Source: JAHHUH01 sp045123075 (lineage in GTDB: Bacteria > Bacillota > Negativicutes > Acidaminococcales > Acidaminococcaceae). From it: 64,000 nucleotides of DNA. A program made the translations under genes and the position numbers. Below are positions 7,204-14,911 of the stretch, piece by piece; position 1 is the stretch's first letter, and each line of letters starts with the position of its first letter. The notes beneath the pieces were generated by a model. It did not search any database, was not told where the DNA came from, and saw nothing but the letters and a program-made list of their open reading frames with translations. The stretch lies in NCBI GenBank assembly GCA_045123075.1, contig JBGVIJ010000016.1, forward strand, positions 9,291 through 73,290. The letters are read 5' to 3'.

Positions 7204-9087
7204 ATGGGATTTATTGTAGGAAAATATGATGTAATAGTTGTTGGTGCAGGTCACGCAGGCGTAGAAGCTGCTTTGGCTGCCGCTCGTATGGGTGGTAAAA
7301 CTTTGCTTGCTACCTTGTCCTTGGATAATGTAGCTTTAATGCCTTGTAATCCTTCCATTGGTGGGCCTGCAAAAGGTCATCTCGTGCGCGAAATTGATGC
7401 TTTAGGCGGTCAAATGGGTTTAAGTGCGGATAAGGCTTGTATCCAAATGCGCCTCTTGAATACCGGTAAAGGTTATGCTGTTCACGCTTTGCGTGCTCAA
7501 GAAGACAAACCTTACTACACCATGGTAATGAAGAAATTTGTTGAAAATCAACCTAATTTGGAATTGAAACAATTGATGATTGACAAACTTTTAGTTGAAA
7601 ATGGCGAAGTTGTAGGCGTAGAAGCTGAAACCGGCGAAATTTTTGAAGCTAAATGCGTAATTTTGGCAACTGGTACTTATTTGCGTGCTCGTATTGTTTA
7701 CGGCCAAGTAAATTATGAAAGTGGTCCCAATGGTTTGCGTAGCGCTAACAAGCTTTCCGGTTCTTTATTGGAACACGGTGTAGAATTAATGCGCTTTAAA
7801 ACAGGTACTCCTGCTCGCATTGACGCACTTAGCCTTGATTACAGCAAGATGGAAGTACAAAATGGCGATGACTTCGTGCGCAACTTCTCTTTCTTAAGTG
7901 ATATTAAAACCAGGGAGCAAATTCCTTGCTGGTTAACTTATACTAATGCGGATACTCATAAAATTGTCCGTGATAATTTGCATCTTTCCGGTATGTTCAA
8001 TGGTTTGGTAGAAGGCATTGGACCTCGTTACTGTCCATCCATTGAAGCAAAATTGGTGCGTTTTGCTGAAAAAGAACGTCATCAACTATTCATCGAACCG
8101 GAAGGTAGAAATACCAATGAAATGTACGTACAAGGTATGAGTTCTGCTTTGCCTGCTCACGTACAACTGGCGTTCATGCGTACCATTCCCGGTCTGGAAA
8201 ATTGTAGAATGATGCGTGCGGGTTACGCTATCGATTACGATTGCCTTGATCCCTTGCAATTGAAACCCTCTTTGGAACATAAAGCAATCAGCGGTCTCTT
8301 TAGTGCAGGTCAATCTAACGGTACCAGTGGTTATGAAGAAGCTGCTGCCCAAGGTTTGATCGCAGGCACTAATGCCATGAACAAAATTAACGGTCGCGAA
8401 CCTTTGGTACTCCGTCGTGACGAAGCATACATTGGAGTTTTGATTGATGACCTTGTAACTAAAGGTACTAACGAACCCTATCGTATGATGACTTCCCGTG
8501 CGGAATATCGTCTCTTGCTTCGTCAAGACAATGCAGATTTGCGTTTGACTGAAAAGGGTAGAGCATTTGGTTTGGTAGATGATTATCGTTACGGTAAATT
8601 TACTGAAAAACGTACTGCTTTGGAACGTACCATTGCAGAACTTGGCAGTATCAGCATCTCTCCGAGCGAAGAAAACAACGCAAAACTGGTAGCGATGGGC
8701 ACTGTTCCCCTGCGTACCGGTGGTAACCTTTTGGAATTGTTGCGTCGTAAGGAAATTACCTATGCAAAACTGCAAGAAGCCTTCAACTTGCCTGAACTTA
8801 ACGAACAAGTTGCAGAACAAGTGGAAATTCACGCAAAATATGAAGGTTACATTGAAAAACAACGCCAAGAAGTAGAACGTGCGTTGAAACTGGAAAACAA
8901 AAGAATTCCCCAAGATATTGATTATAGAGCAATTAAAGAGCTTTCCTCCGAAGCGGCAGAAAAGCTGGAAAAAGTTAAACCTACTTCCATCGGTCAAGCA
9001 TCCCGTATCAGCGGCGTATCTCCTGCTGACGTGAACGTGCTGATGATTGCTTTGGAACTTAAACGTCGAAAGGAGCAAGATGAATGA
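7204..9087 (+). CDS. mnmG: tRNA uridine-5-carboxymethylaminomethyl modification enzyme MnmG
   Basis: A 627-residue FAD protein (GidA). The dinucleotide-binding motif VVGAGHAGVEAALAAARMG lies at about residues 12-30, followed by family signatures PCNPSIGGPAKGHLVREIDALGG and, near residue 370, GLFSAGQSNGTSGYEEAAAQG. It forms a heterotetramer with MnmE and installs the cmnm5 group on wobble U34 of tRNAs. It starts 19 bases after mnmE, and its last codons overlap the rsmG start by four bases (ATGA), so mnmE-mnmG-rsmG is one operon. Confidence 0.97.
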   Translation: MGFIVGKYDVIVVGAGHAGVEAALAAARMGGKTLLATLSLDNVALMPCNPSIGGPAKGHLVREIDALGGQMGLSADKACIQMRLLNTGKGYAVHALRAQEDKPYYTMVMKKFVENQPNLELKQLMIDKLLVENGEVVGVEAETGEIFEAKCVILATGTYLRARIVYGQVNYESGPNGLRSANKLSGSLLEHGVELMRFKTGTPARIDALSLDYSKMEVQNGDDFVRNFSFLSDIKTREQIPCWLTYTNADTHKIVRDNLHLSGMFNGLVEGIGPRYCPSIEAKLVRFAEKERHQLFIEPEGRNTNEMYVQGMSSALPAHVQLAFMRTIPGLENCRMMRAGYAIDYDCLDPLQLKPSLEHKAISGLFSAGQSNGTSGYEEAAAQGLIAGTNAMNKINGREPLVLRRDEAYIGVLIDDLVTKGTNEPYRMMTSRAEYRLLLRQDNADLRLTEKGRAFGLVDDYRYGKFTEKRTALERTIAELGSISISPSEENNAKLVAMGTVPLRTGGNLLELLRRKEITYAKLQEAFNLPELNEQVAEQVEIHAKYEGYIEKQRQEVERALKLENKRIPQDIDYRAIKELSSEAAEKLEKVKPTSIGQASRISGVSPADVNVLMIALELKRRKEQDE

Positions 9088-9803
9088 CTTTTGCAGAAAT
9101 TTTGGCGGAAAAAGGCAAGGAAGCAGGCTTTGAATTTACTGAGCGTCAACTGTGGCAATTTACCAGATACTACGAATTGTTGGTTGAAACTAACAAAGTA
9201 ATGAACTTGACTGCCATTACTGAGCCTGAAGAAGTTGCTGTAAAGCATTTTATTGATAGTCTTTTGGGTTATGATGAAAAATTTGCAGGTAAAAGCTTGG
9301 CTGATGTAGGTACTGGAGCAGGGTTCCCCGGTGTTCCCTTAAAAATTTATTGTCCCACTTTGAAAGTTACTTTGATAGATGCTTTGGGCAAACGCTTGAA
9401 ATTCCTGCAACAAGTAATCGACGAATTGGAATTGGAAGACATTACTTGCGTACATCTGCGTGCTGAAGATGCAGGTAGAAATAAAGCTTATCGTGAGAAA
9501 TTTGACCTTGTAACCGCTAGAGCAGTAGCTCGATTGAGCGTGCTCTCTGAATATTGCCTGCCTTTAGTTAAAAAAGAAGGTATGTTTGTAGCGTTAAAAG
9601 GTAGCAAATTTGCGGAAGAAATAGAAGAAGGCAAGGCAGCTCTGAAAATCTTGGGTGGTAAACTACTGAGCGCGGAACCTGTAAAATTGCCCGGTTTAAA
9701 TGATGGACGTGCAATTATCAAAATTGCCAAGACTAAAGCTACTCCTGCCCAATACCCTCGTAAGGCAGGTACCCCGGAAAAACAACCCTTGGGTAGTAAA
9801 TAA
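9084..9803 (+). CDS. rsmG: 16S rRNA (guanine-527-N7) methyltransferase RsmG
   Basis: A 239-residue SAM-dependent methyltransferase (GidB). Motif I is ADVGTGAGFPGVPLKI around residues 74-89, and the RLKFLQQV, ITCVHLRAEDAG and DLVTARAVARL segments follow as in the family. It methylates G527 of 16S rRNA. Its loss gives low-level streptomycin resistance in other bacteria. The ATG overlaps the mnmG stop by four bases, and AAAGGAG at 9069-9075 supplies the ribosome site. The tail after residue 220 is short and basic. Confidence 0.95.
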   Translation: MTFAEILAEKGKEAGFEFTERQLWQFTRYYELLVETNKVMNLTAITEPEEVAVKHFIDSLLGYDEKFAGKSLADVGTGAGFPGVPLKIYCPTLKVTLIDALGKRLKFLQQVIDELELEDITCVHLRAEDAGRNKAYREKFDLVTARAVARLSVLSEYCLPLVKKEGMFVALKGSKFAEEIEEGKAALKILGGKLLSAEPVKLPGLNDGRAIIKIAKTKATPAQYPRKAGTPEKQPLGSK

Positions 9804-9815
9804 TGGAGGATGTTT

Positions 9816-10673
9816 ATGTTTGTTGATGATGGATTTTCTGTTTTAGATACTTGTGGCATTATGGCGCAAGGTTCTAATAAAGCACAAGAGGTACAAGTTG
9901 AAAAAGTAGATATTAATAAAATTGTACCTAACCCGTACCAACCCCGTAAAACTTTTGATGATGAAAGCTTGGCAGATCTTTCTGCTTCCATTGCCCAATA
10001 TGGTGTGTTGCAACCGCTGTTGGTAGCTCCTGCTGAAAATGGTGATTATATGCTTATTGCAGGTGAACGTCGTTTGCGTGCCTCCAAAATGGCAGAGCTA
10101 AAAGAGGTTCCTGTTATCATAAGTCATTATACTTCCCAACAAATTGCGGAAATCGCCCTCATTGAAAACTTGCAACGTGAAGATTTGCACTTCCTTGAAG
10201 AAGCAGAAGGCTATGAGCAATTGATGGAACAATTCCACCTTACTCAAGAAGCAATGGCAGCAAGAGTTGGTAAAAAGCAATCCACCATTGCTAACAAACT
10301 GCGTTTGCTGAAATTGAGTGTTAATATTCGTACTGAATTGCGTGCGGCAGGTTTGACTGAACGCCATGCTCGTGCACTCTTGAAAGTTAAAGATGAAGCT
10401 CAACAAGCGGAAGTTTTAGCTGTAGTAGTGAAGAATGGTTACAATGTACGCCAAACAGAGCAATACATCGAAAAACTTTTGGAAGTAAAACAACCTGAAA
10501 AGAAAAAACGTCTTGTTATCGTTAATGATGTGCGTATTTACCTCAATAGCATTAAGCAAGTTGTAGATACCATTAAAGTTGCAGGCATTCCTTGTGAAAT
10601 GGAGCAAGAGTTTGATGGGGATGAGGTTGTGATTAGCCTCCGTATTAAAAATCAAAAGAAAGCAAAAGCGTAA
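9816..10673 (+). CDS. noc: Nucleoid occlusion protein Noc (ParB family)
   Basis: A 285-residue ParB-family CTPase: NPYQPRKTFDDESLADLSASI, then the CTP-binding GERRLRASK motif, then a helix-turn-helix. The recognition helix reads GKKQSTIANKLRLLKL and is followed by LTERHARALL. These match Noc, whereas the true ParB in this window has GRSRTAVANILRLLNL; the Q in place of R is one of the residues known to switch specificity from parS to the Noc site. Noc blocks division over the nucleoid. GGAGG at 9805-9809 places the start at 9816 rather than the ATG at 9810 that overlaps it. Confidence 0.9.
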   Translation: MFVDDGFSVLDTCGIMAQGSNKAQEVQVEKVDINKIVPNPYQPRKTFDDESLADLSASIAQYGVLQPLLVAPAENGDYMLIAGERRLRASKMAELKEVPVIISHYTSQQIAEIALIENLQREDLHFLEEAEGYEQLMEQFHLTQEAMAARVGKKQSTIANKLRLLKLSVNIRTELRAAGLTERHARALLKVKDEAQQAEVLAVVVKNGYNVRQTEQYIEKLLEVKQPEKKKRLVIVNDVRIYLNSIKQVVDTIKVAGIPCEMEQEFDGDEVVISLRIKNQKKAKA

Positions 10674-10705
10674 TAAGCACTTCTGACGCTTTTGGGTTAG
10701 TTTAT

Positions 10706-10746
10706 AAACTTCAATGTTTTAAAAGGCATTGGAGTTTTATTTTTAA
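10706..10746 (+). terminator. Probable terminator after noc
   Basis: AAACTTCAATG pairs with CATTGGAGTTTT (one G-U pair) around a loop of about ten bases and runs into TATTTTTA. It closes the mnmE-noc operon and separates it from the accessory genes. Confidence 0.65.
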
Positions 10747-10833
10747 AAAATTGAAAGTTTTATATAGTGAACTAACAAAAGTGTTCAAAAATGAAAAGTT
10801 TTTATAGTTGAATATATAAAACTTTGTGATTCA

Positions 10834-10862
10834 TTGACTTCATGTGCAATATACTGTACAAT
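10834..10862 (+). promoter_or_regulatory. yefM-yoeB promoter with YefM-type operator
   Basis: TTGACT (10834-10839), a 17-base spacer and TACAAT (10857-10862) form a strong promoter 28 bases before the antitoxin start. TGTACA (10855-10860) overlaps the -10 element and TGTGCA (10843-10848) lies exactly 12 bases upstream. Paired TGTACA-core sites in the promoter are the known operator type of Escherichia coli YefM-YoeB, so autorepression is likely. Confidence 0.75.
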
Positions 10863-10889
10863 ATATTTGACAACAAAAGGAGGTCAAAT

Positions 10890-11132
10890 ATGTTAGCAGT
10901 AAATTATTCTACATTAAGAAACAATTTGAAAGATTATTGTGACCAAGCAACTGATAATAAAACTGTAATTGTTACTCGTAAAGAAGAAAAGAATGTTGTC
11001 ATTATAAGTTTAGAAAATTATAATCACTTAGTGCGTTCTGCTCGAAATGCTGAATATCTTGCAAAATTGGATCGTGGTTTTGAACAAATTAAAGCAGGAA
11101 ATCTTCGTCAACATGATTTGATAGAGGATTAA
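10890..11132 (+). CDS. yefM: YefM/Phd-family antitoxin
   Basis: An 80-residue antitoxin beginning MLAVNYSTLRNNLKDYCDQA, the classic YefM N-terminus that forms the Phd/YefM DNA-binding fold, followed by VTRKEEKNVVIISLENYNHL and an acidic tail that wraps the toxin. AAAGGAGG (10876-10883) lies seven bases before the ATG; the frame is open upstream but lacks another ribosome site. It precedes the toxin by three bases. YefM neutralises YoeB and represses the operon. It belongs to an accessory insert between noc and parA. Confidence 0.93.
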   Translation: MLAVNYSTLRNNLKDYCDQATDNKTVIVTRKEEKNVVIISLENYNHLVRSARNAEYLAKLDRGFEQIKAGNLRQHDLIED

Positions 11133-11135
11133 TGT

Positions 11136-11396
11136 ATGGATAAACTGTGGACTGATGATGGTTGGGCAGATTATATTTATTGGCAGACTCAAGATAAAAA
11201 GACACTCAAAAAAATCAATGAGCTTATAAAAGATATCGAGCGTAATGGACCTTTAGAGGGTATTGGTAAACCTGAACAGTTACGCTATAGAGAAGCTTTT
11301 AGTAGACGAATAGATAATACTAATCGCCTTGTGTATGTTGTTAATGAAAATCAGCAGTTGGTTATCTTGTCTTGTCGTGGTCATTACGAAGATTAA
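11136..11396 (+). CDS. yoeB: YoeB/Txe-family toxin, ribosome-dependent mRNA interferase
   Basis: An 86-residue RelE-superfamily toxin. It has the YoeB landmarks WTDDGWADYIYWQTQDKK at the start, IERNGPLEGIGKPEQLR in the middle and the catalytic C-terminus SRRIDNTNRLVYVVNE ending CRGHYED. The final H and Y match the conserved catalytic His and Tyr of YoeB. It cleaves mRNA in the ribosomal A site. It is translationally linked to the antitoxin and followed by a parS palindrome that also looks like its terminator. Confidence 0.93.
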   Translation: MDKLWTDDGWADYIYWQTQDKKTLKKINELIKDIERNGPLEGIGKPEQLRYREAFSRRIDNTNRLVYVVNENQQLVILSCRGHYED

Positions 11397-11432
11397 CTAG
11401 AATAGAAAAGGTAATAATGTAAAACAAAAGTC

Positions 11433-11472
11433 AAAAAGACAGAATGTTTCACGTGAAACATTCTGTCTTTTT
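11433..11472. other. parS: parS site 1, embedded in a 40-bp perfect palindrome
   Basis: TGTTTCACGTGAAACA (11445-11460) is a perfect match to the Bacillus-type parS consensus bound by ParB. Here the symmetry continues outward for 12 more bases per side, so 11433-11472 is a perfect 40-bp palindrome with A-runs on the left and T-runs on the right. As RNA it would be a strong hairpin with a U-tract on either strand, so it probably also terminates yefM-yoeB transcription. Confidence 0.93.
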
Positions 11473-11514
11473 CTTATGCATTGTAGTTAAGAAACCGGTG
11501 CTGGTATGGAAATA

Positions 11515-11543
11515 TTGAAATAGAAGATTTGTTGTGGTATAAT
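11515..11543 (+). promoter_or_regulatory. Promoter of the nucleotidyltransferase gene
   Basis: TTGAAA (11515-11520), a 17-base spacer and TATAAT (11538-11543) lie 33 bases upstream of the ATG at 11576, with GAAGAGGAG as ribosome site. Confidence 0.75.
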
Positions 11544-11575
11544 CTAAGTATCAGTTACAAGAAGAGGAGATTATT

Positions 11576-12070
11576 ATGATAACTTTAATAGATGCTTGCG
11601 AAATAATTAAGATAGCTGAAGATAATAATCTTAAATTATATATTGATGGTGGTTGGGGAGTAGATGCTTTACTTAGCGAGGTAACAAGGAGTCATAATGA
11701 TATTGATTTATTTTTAGAAAAAGTAGAGTACCATAAATTCATTGCTTTGATTAGGGATAAAGGGTTTTCTGAAAAGGTAATGGAGTATACTACGAACGAT
11801 CATACTGTATGGGTTGATAAAGCAGGTAGAATAATTGATTTACATTGTTTTGAAATAATAAATGATGTTCTAATAAGATATGATGGGGAAGTATATCCGT
11901 TGAAAATTTTCAGTGGTGTTGGAAAAATTGGGAACTACGATGTTGCGTGTATTGAACCAGTAAGCCAAGTAGTTTTTCATTTAGGTTATGAATTTGAAGA
12001 AAATGATAGACATGATGTTTTATTGATTTGTAAGAAGTTTGGCATACCTATACCTGAACAATATAAATAA
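11576..12070 (+). CDS. Nucleotidyltransferase of the lincosamide/aminoglycoside resistance type
   Basis: A 164-residue protein with LYIDGGWGVDALL (about 21-33) and SHNDIDLFL (39-47), the two nucleotidyltransferase motifs of the Lnu/ANT(2'')-like family; D42 and D44 are the likely metal-binding pair. Family members transfer AMP to lincosamides or aminoglycosides and inactivate them. Whether this one confers resistance cannot be told from sequence: it is a little short and substrate residues are not known to me. It has its own promoter and is more AT-rich than the noc and parA genes around it, consistent with transfer. Confidence 0.75.
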   Translation: MITLIDACEIIKIAEDNNLKLYIDGGWGVDALLSEVTRSHNDIDLFLEKVEYHKFIALIRDKGFSEKVMEYTTNDHTVWVDKAGRIIDLHCFEIINDVLIRYDGEVYPLKIFSGVGKIGNYDVACIEPVSQVVFHLGYEFEENDRHDVLLICKKFGIPIPEQYK

Positions 12071-12165
12071 AAGCTGAAAATAACCACTTCACAATAAATA
12101 AACATATTATAGGGTATTTTATTTAAGAATGTTATATTAGGAATAATTGTGGTAATCAAGAACTA

Positions 12166-12193
12166 AAGGCGATGCTCATTCGAGCATCGCCTT
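12166..12193. terminator. Bidirectional terminator between nucleotidyltransferase and fic
   Basis: AAGGCGATGCTC (12166-12177) and GAGCATCGCCTT (12182-12193) form a perfect 12-bp stem with loop ATTC, sitting between convergent genes. T-rich sequence follows on the plus strand. It can serve both genes. Confidence 0.8.
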
Positions 12194-12195
12194 GT

Positions 12196-13188
12196 TTAAT
12201 TTTTAATATACCTCTGATTTTTGCTATTGGGCTTATCTGGAATTGACATACGAATTAGATTAGATTCTATTGCAGGTCGTAGATAATTTCTACGGAACCC
12301 ATCTCTAGATTTTAGTTCAAGTTTTTCCATCAGTTCATTACTTGAATACGGAGTATCGTATTCCATTATCTCTAGAAGCTTTCTGATATGGATAGCTGTA
12401 TCGTTATTATTTTCATTAACTTGTTGGATTACTTCATCAAGTATTTTATTTATTTGAGAAAGCATAAATTCTATGAAGATAGTAGATTCACCAGCAGAAT
12501 GACATTTGGAAATAGCAGTGTAGTATTCATCTTGGAATTTTTCGATTTGGCTTTCTATGGGAATATATTTAAAGATAGGTTTCCATTTGGAAAGAATAGC
12601 AGTGTGCCATAAACGAGCCATTCTGCCGTTGCCATTAGTGAATGGGTGTATAAAGACAAATTCATAATGGAAGATGCTACTTAAAATTAAAGGATGGATA
12701 GCTTCTTTATCAGAGTTCATCCACTCGAACAGCATTATCATTAAATCCTGAACGAGTCTGCCGGGAGGAGCAATGAAAATGCATTTATCATTATGAAATA
12801 CTCCTTCATCTCCTGTGCGAAAAGCTCCTGCTTCTAATTCAAGATATTTTGTCATAATCCCGTGATAGAATTTTAAATCATTTATATCATACGGATTAAT
12901 TTCAGAAAGCTTTTCATAGCAGGCGTAAGCATTTTTAACTTCAATAATTTCTTTTTGTTCGCCAAGAACTATTTTACCGTTGATGACATCTCTAACTTGA
13001 CCTAGAGAAAGGGAGTTAGCTTCAATTTTTAAAGACCCATGTATAGATTTAATTTGATTGTTCTTTCTAAGGTGCGGTTTAGTCTCTAAATTACTAGTTG
13101 CTGTGATTTGACCAAGTCTTTCAGAAATGGAGGATACAAGGGTTAATATTTCATTTGTTATGGTAAAAGGCGGTTTATAGGATTCCAT
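12196..13188 (-). CDS. Fic-domain protein with N-terminal inhibitory helix
   Basis: A 330-residue Fic enzyme. The N-terminal motif GSLKIEAN (about 51-58; S52 and E56) resembles the inhibitory helix of class II Fic proteins, in which the Glu blocks ATP. The Fic motif is HPFTNGNGRMARLW (H181 to W194), with catalytic His present but Asn instead of the usual Asp/Glu before GNGR. A C-terminal winged-helix-like segment (about 270-325, SNELMEKLELKSRDGFRRNYL) follows. Canonical members AMPylate target proteins. It lies in the accessory insert next to parA. Three 12-bp direct repeats lie in its leader. Confidence 0.9.
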   Translation of the reverse strand: MESYKPPFTITNEILTLVSSISERLGQITATSNLETKPHLRKNNQIKSIHGSLKIEANSLSLGQVRDVINGKIVLGEQKEIIEVKNAYACYEKLSEINPYDINDLKFYHGIMTKYLELEAGAFRTGDEGVFHNDKCIFIAPPGRLVQDLMIMLFEWMNSDKEAIHPLILSSIFHYEFVFIHPFTNGNGRMARLWHTAILSKWKPIFKYIPIESQIEKFQDEYYTAISKCHSAGESTIFIEFMLSQINKILDEVIQQVNENNNDTAIHIRKLLEIMEYDTPYSSNELMEKLELKSRDGFRRNYLRPAIESNLIRMSIPDKPNSKNQRYIKN

Positions 13189-13203
13189 AAATAATTACCT
13201 CAT

Positions 13204-13239
13204 CTTGCACACTTTCTTGCACACTTTCTTGCACACTTA
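13204..13239 (-). repeat. Three tandem 12-bp repeats in the fic leader
   Basis: CTTGCACACTTT occurs three times head to tail (13204-13215, 13216-13227, 13228-13239; the last ends in A). On the fic strand they begin just after a -10-like TATAAT (13246-13241; -35 candidate CTTGAA at 13269-13264) and end 15 bases before the start codon. The position suggests an operator or a leader element rather than random repetition. Confidence 0.85.
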
Positions 13240-13468
13240 CATTATACAACAACAATCAGTAATTTCAAGGATAGTATAAATTTCAAATCTATCTCAAAGA
13301 AATTCTCCAACAAACAATCCCCATAATCAACAGCTTATTCACAACTGCTTGTGGAAGTGTATAAAAGAACATACTATATAATGGAAGAAAGTTGTAAAAT
13401 TAGTATTGGTCTTTGTAGTGTGTTATAATTTTTTTGATAGTAGTTTAAGGTAAAAGAGGGAAGAAGAG

Positions 13469-13972
13469 ATGAAACTTTTAAAGCTTATAATTCTAATATT
13501 AGCGATTGCAATTAACATTGCTGGTTGTAAAAACGCAGAGGTAAATGAACCAGTCGCTGCCGTTGTAGGCAAGGTCGTTAAAGTTGTAGATGGGGACACC
13601 TTGCACATTTACAACAATAAGGAAACCTACAAAATTCGTTTGTCAGGAATTGATGCTCCAGAAAGTGGACAAGCTTATGGTAAACGTGCCAAAGAGCATT
13701 TAGCTTCTCTTGTTGCTGGCAAGCAGGTAATCGCTATTGTGGAAAGCAAGGATAGATATGGTCGTTACGTTGCTAACGTGAAAGTGCAAAGTAAAGATGT
13801 GTGCGCAGAGATGTTAAGTGCAGGTTACGCATGGCATTACAAACAATACGATAATAATAAATATTATGATGAGCTGCAGCGTGAAGCGAAGAAAGCAAAA
13901 CGTGGCTTATGGGTTGATAAAAAACCGCAAGCTCCGTGGGACTATCGCAAAGAACAAAGAACAGGACAATAA
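13469..13972 (+). CDS. Thermonuclease-like (SNase) lipoprotein
   Basis: A 167-residue protein with a lipoprotein signal (MKLLKLIILILAIAINIAGC, Cys20 as lipidation site) and a staphylococcal-nuclease domain from about residue 33: VVKVVDGDTLHIY, KIRLSGIDAPE, ESKDRYGRYVANV and GYAWHYKQY. The Asp of DGDT, the Arg of RLSGIDAPE and the later DRYGR Arg are the expected catalytic residues. It probably degrades extracellular DNA or RNA at the cell surface. It is separated by a parS site from parA. GAGGGAAGAAGAG precedes the ATG. Confidence 0.9.
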   Translation: MKLLKLIILILAIAINIAGCKNAEVNEPVAAVVGKVVKVVDGDTLHIYNNKETYKIRLSGIDAPESGQAYGKRAKEHLASLVAGKQVIAIVESKDRYGRYVANVKVQSKDVCAEMLSAGYAWHYKQYDNNKYYDELQREAKKAKRGLWVDKKPQAPWDYRKEQRTGQ

Positions 13973-13984
13973 TGTCGAAAAGTC

Positions 13985-14008
13985 AAAATGTTTCACGTGA
14001 AACATTTT
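13985..14008. other. parS: parS site 2
   Basis: TGTTTCACGTGAAACA (13989-14004) is a second perfect parS. The palindrome extends to AAAA/TTTT on both sides (13985-14008), with further partial pairing of CGAAAA and TTTTCG outside it. It lies 145 bases upstream of parA, 2.54 kb from parS site 1. ParB loading here starts origin segregation. Confidence 0.95.
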
Positions 14009-14149
14009 AGGTTTTTCGGGCAAATTTTAGTATTAGAAAAAGGCAAGATGTGTTAAAATAAAACCACTGAATTATAAAGAATTACTTCTGATTGAGCAAA
14101 TAGTAGAAGAAAGTTTAGAGAAGAAAGACTAAAGAACGAGGTGAATTTT

Positions 14150-14911
14150 GTGGTAAAGGTAATTGCTATTGCGAACCAAAAGGGTGGGGTAGGCAAGACT
14201 ACTACTGCTGTAAACTTGGCTGCGTGCTTGGCAAAACAAGGACGCAAAGTACTTTTGATTGATAGTGACCCTCAAGGTAACGCTACCAGCGGTTTAGGTT
14301 TTGACAAACGCGACATTAAAAAATGCGTATATGATACTTTGATTAACGATATTCCGATGGCAGAAGTTTTGAAGCACACTGCTTATGAATATTTGGATAT
14401 CATTCCTGCTACCATTCAACTGGCAGGTGCAGAAATCGAGCTTGTTTCTTTGATGAATCGCGAAGGTAGATTAAAAAATGCTTTGGAACGTGTAAAACAC
14501 GATTACGATTATGTGATTATTGACTGCCCGCCGTCTTTGGGCTTGTTGACCATCAATGCATTGACTGCGGCAAGCAGTGTTATGATTCCGGTACAATGTG
14601 AGTTCTACGCATTGGAAGGTATTACCATGTTGATGAATACCATCCAATTGGTACAACGCAACTTGAACCCTGCGTTGAAACTGGAAGGCGTTGTTATGAC
14701 TATGTTCGACAGCCGTACCAATTTAGCACAAGATGTAGTAGAAGAAGTTAAAAAATATTTTAAAACTAAAATGTATAAAACCATCGTACCCCGTAACGTG
14801 CGTTTGAGCGAAGCTCCGTCCCACGGTATGCCTGTTATCGACTATGATAGTAAGTCCAAAGGTGCGCAGGTTTATATGGAACTGGCACAAGAGGTGATTG
14901 ACGATGAGTAA
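14150..14911 (+). CDS. parA: Chromosome-partitioning ATPase ParA (Soj)
   Basis: A 253-residue ParA-family ATPase with the deviant Walker A KGGVGKTTTAVNLAACLA near the N-terminus, LLIDSDPQGNATSGLGF as motif A', and DYVIIDCPPSLGLLTINAL. It drives origin segregation with ParB and in Bacillota also regulates DnaA activity. GAGGTG (14138-14143) sits six bases before the GTG at 14150, so that start is preferred to the GTG at 14141, which is part of the ribosome site. The stop overlaps the parB start. Confidence 0.95.
   Translation: MVKVIAIANQKGGVGKTTTAVNLAACLAKQGRKVLLIDSDPQGNATSGLGFDKRDIKKCVYDTLINDIPMAEVLKHTAYEYLDIIPATIQLAGAEIELVSLMNREGRLKNALERVKHDYDYVIIDCPPSLGLLTINALTAASSVMIPVQCEFYALEGITMLMNTIQLVQRNLNPALKLEGVVMTMFDSRTNLAQDVVEEVKKYFKTKMYKTIVPRNVRLSEAPSHGMPVIDYDSKSKGAQVYMELAQEVIDDE

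Noticed and set aside
13335..13343. TTATTCACA resembling a DnaA box
   Set aside because: One mismatch and no second good box nearby. In AT-rich DNA such matches are expected by chance.
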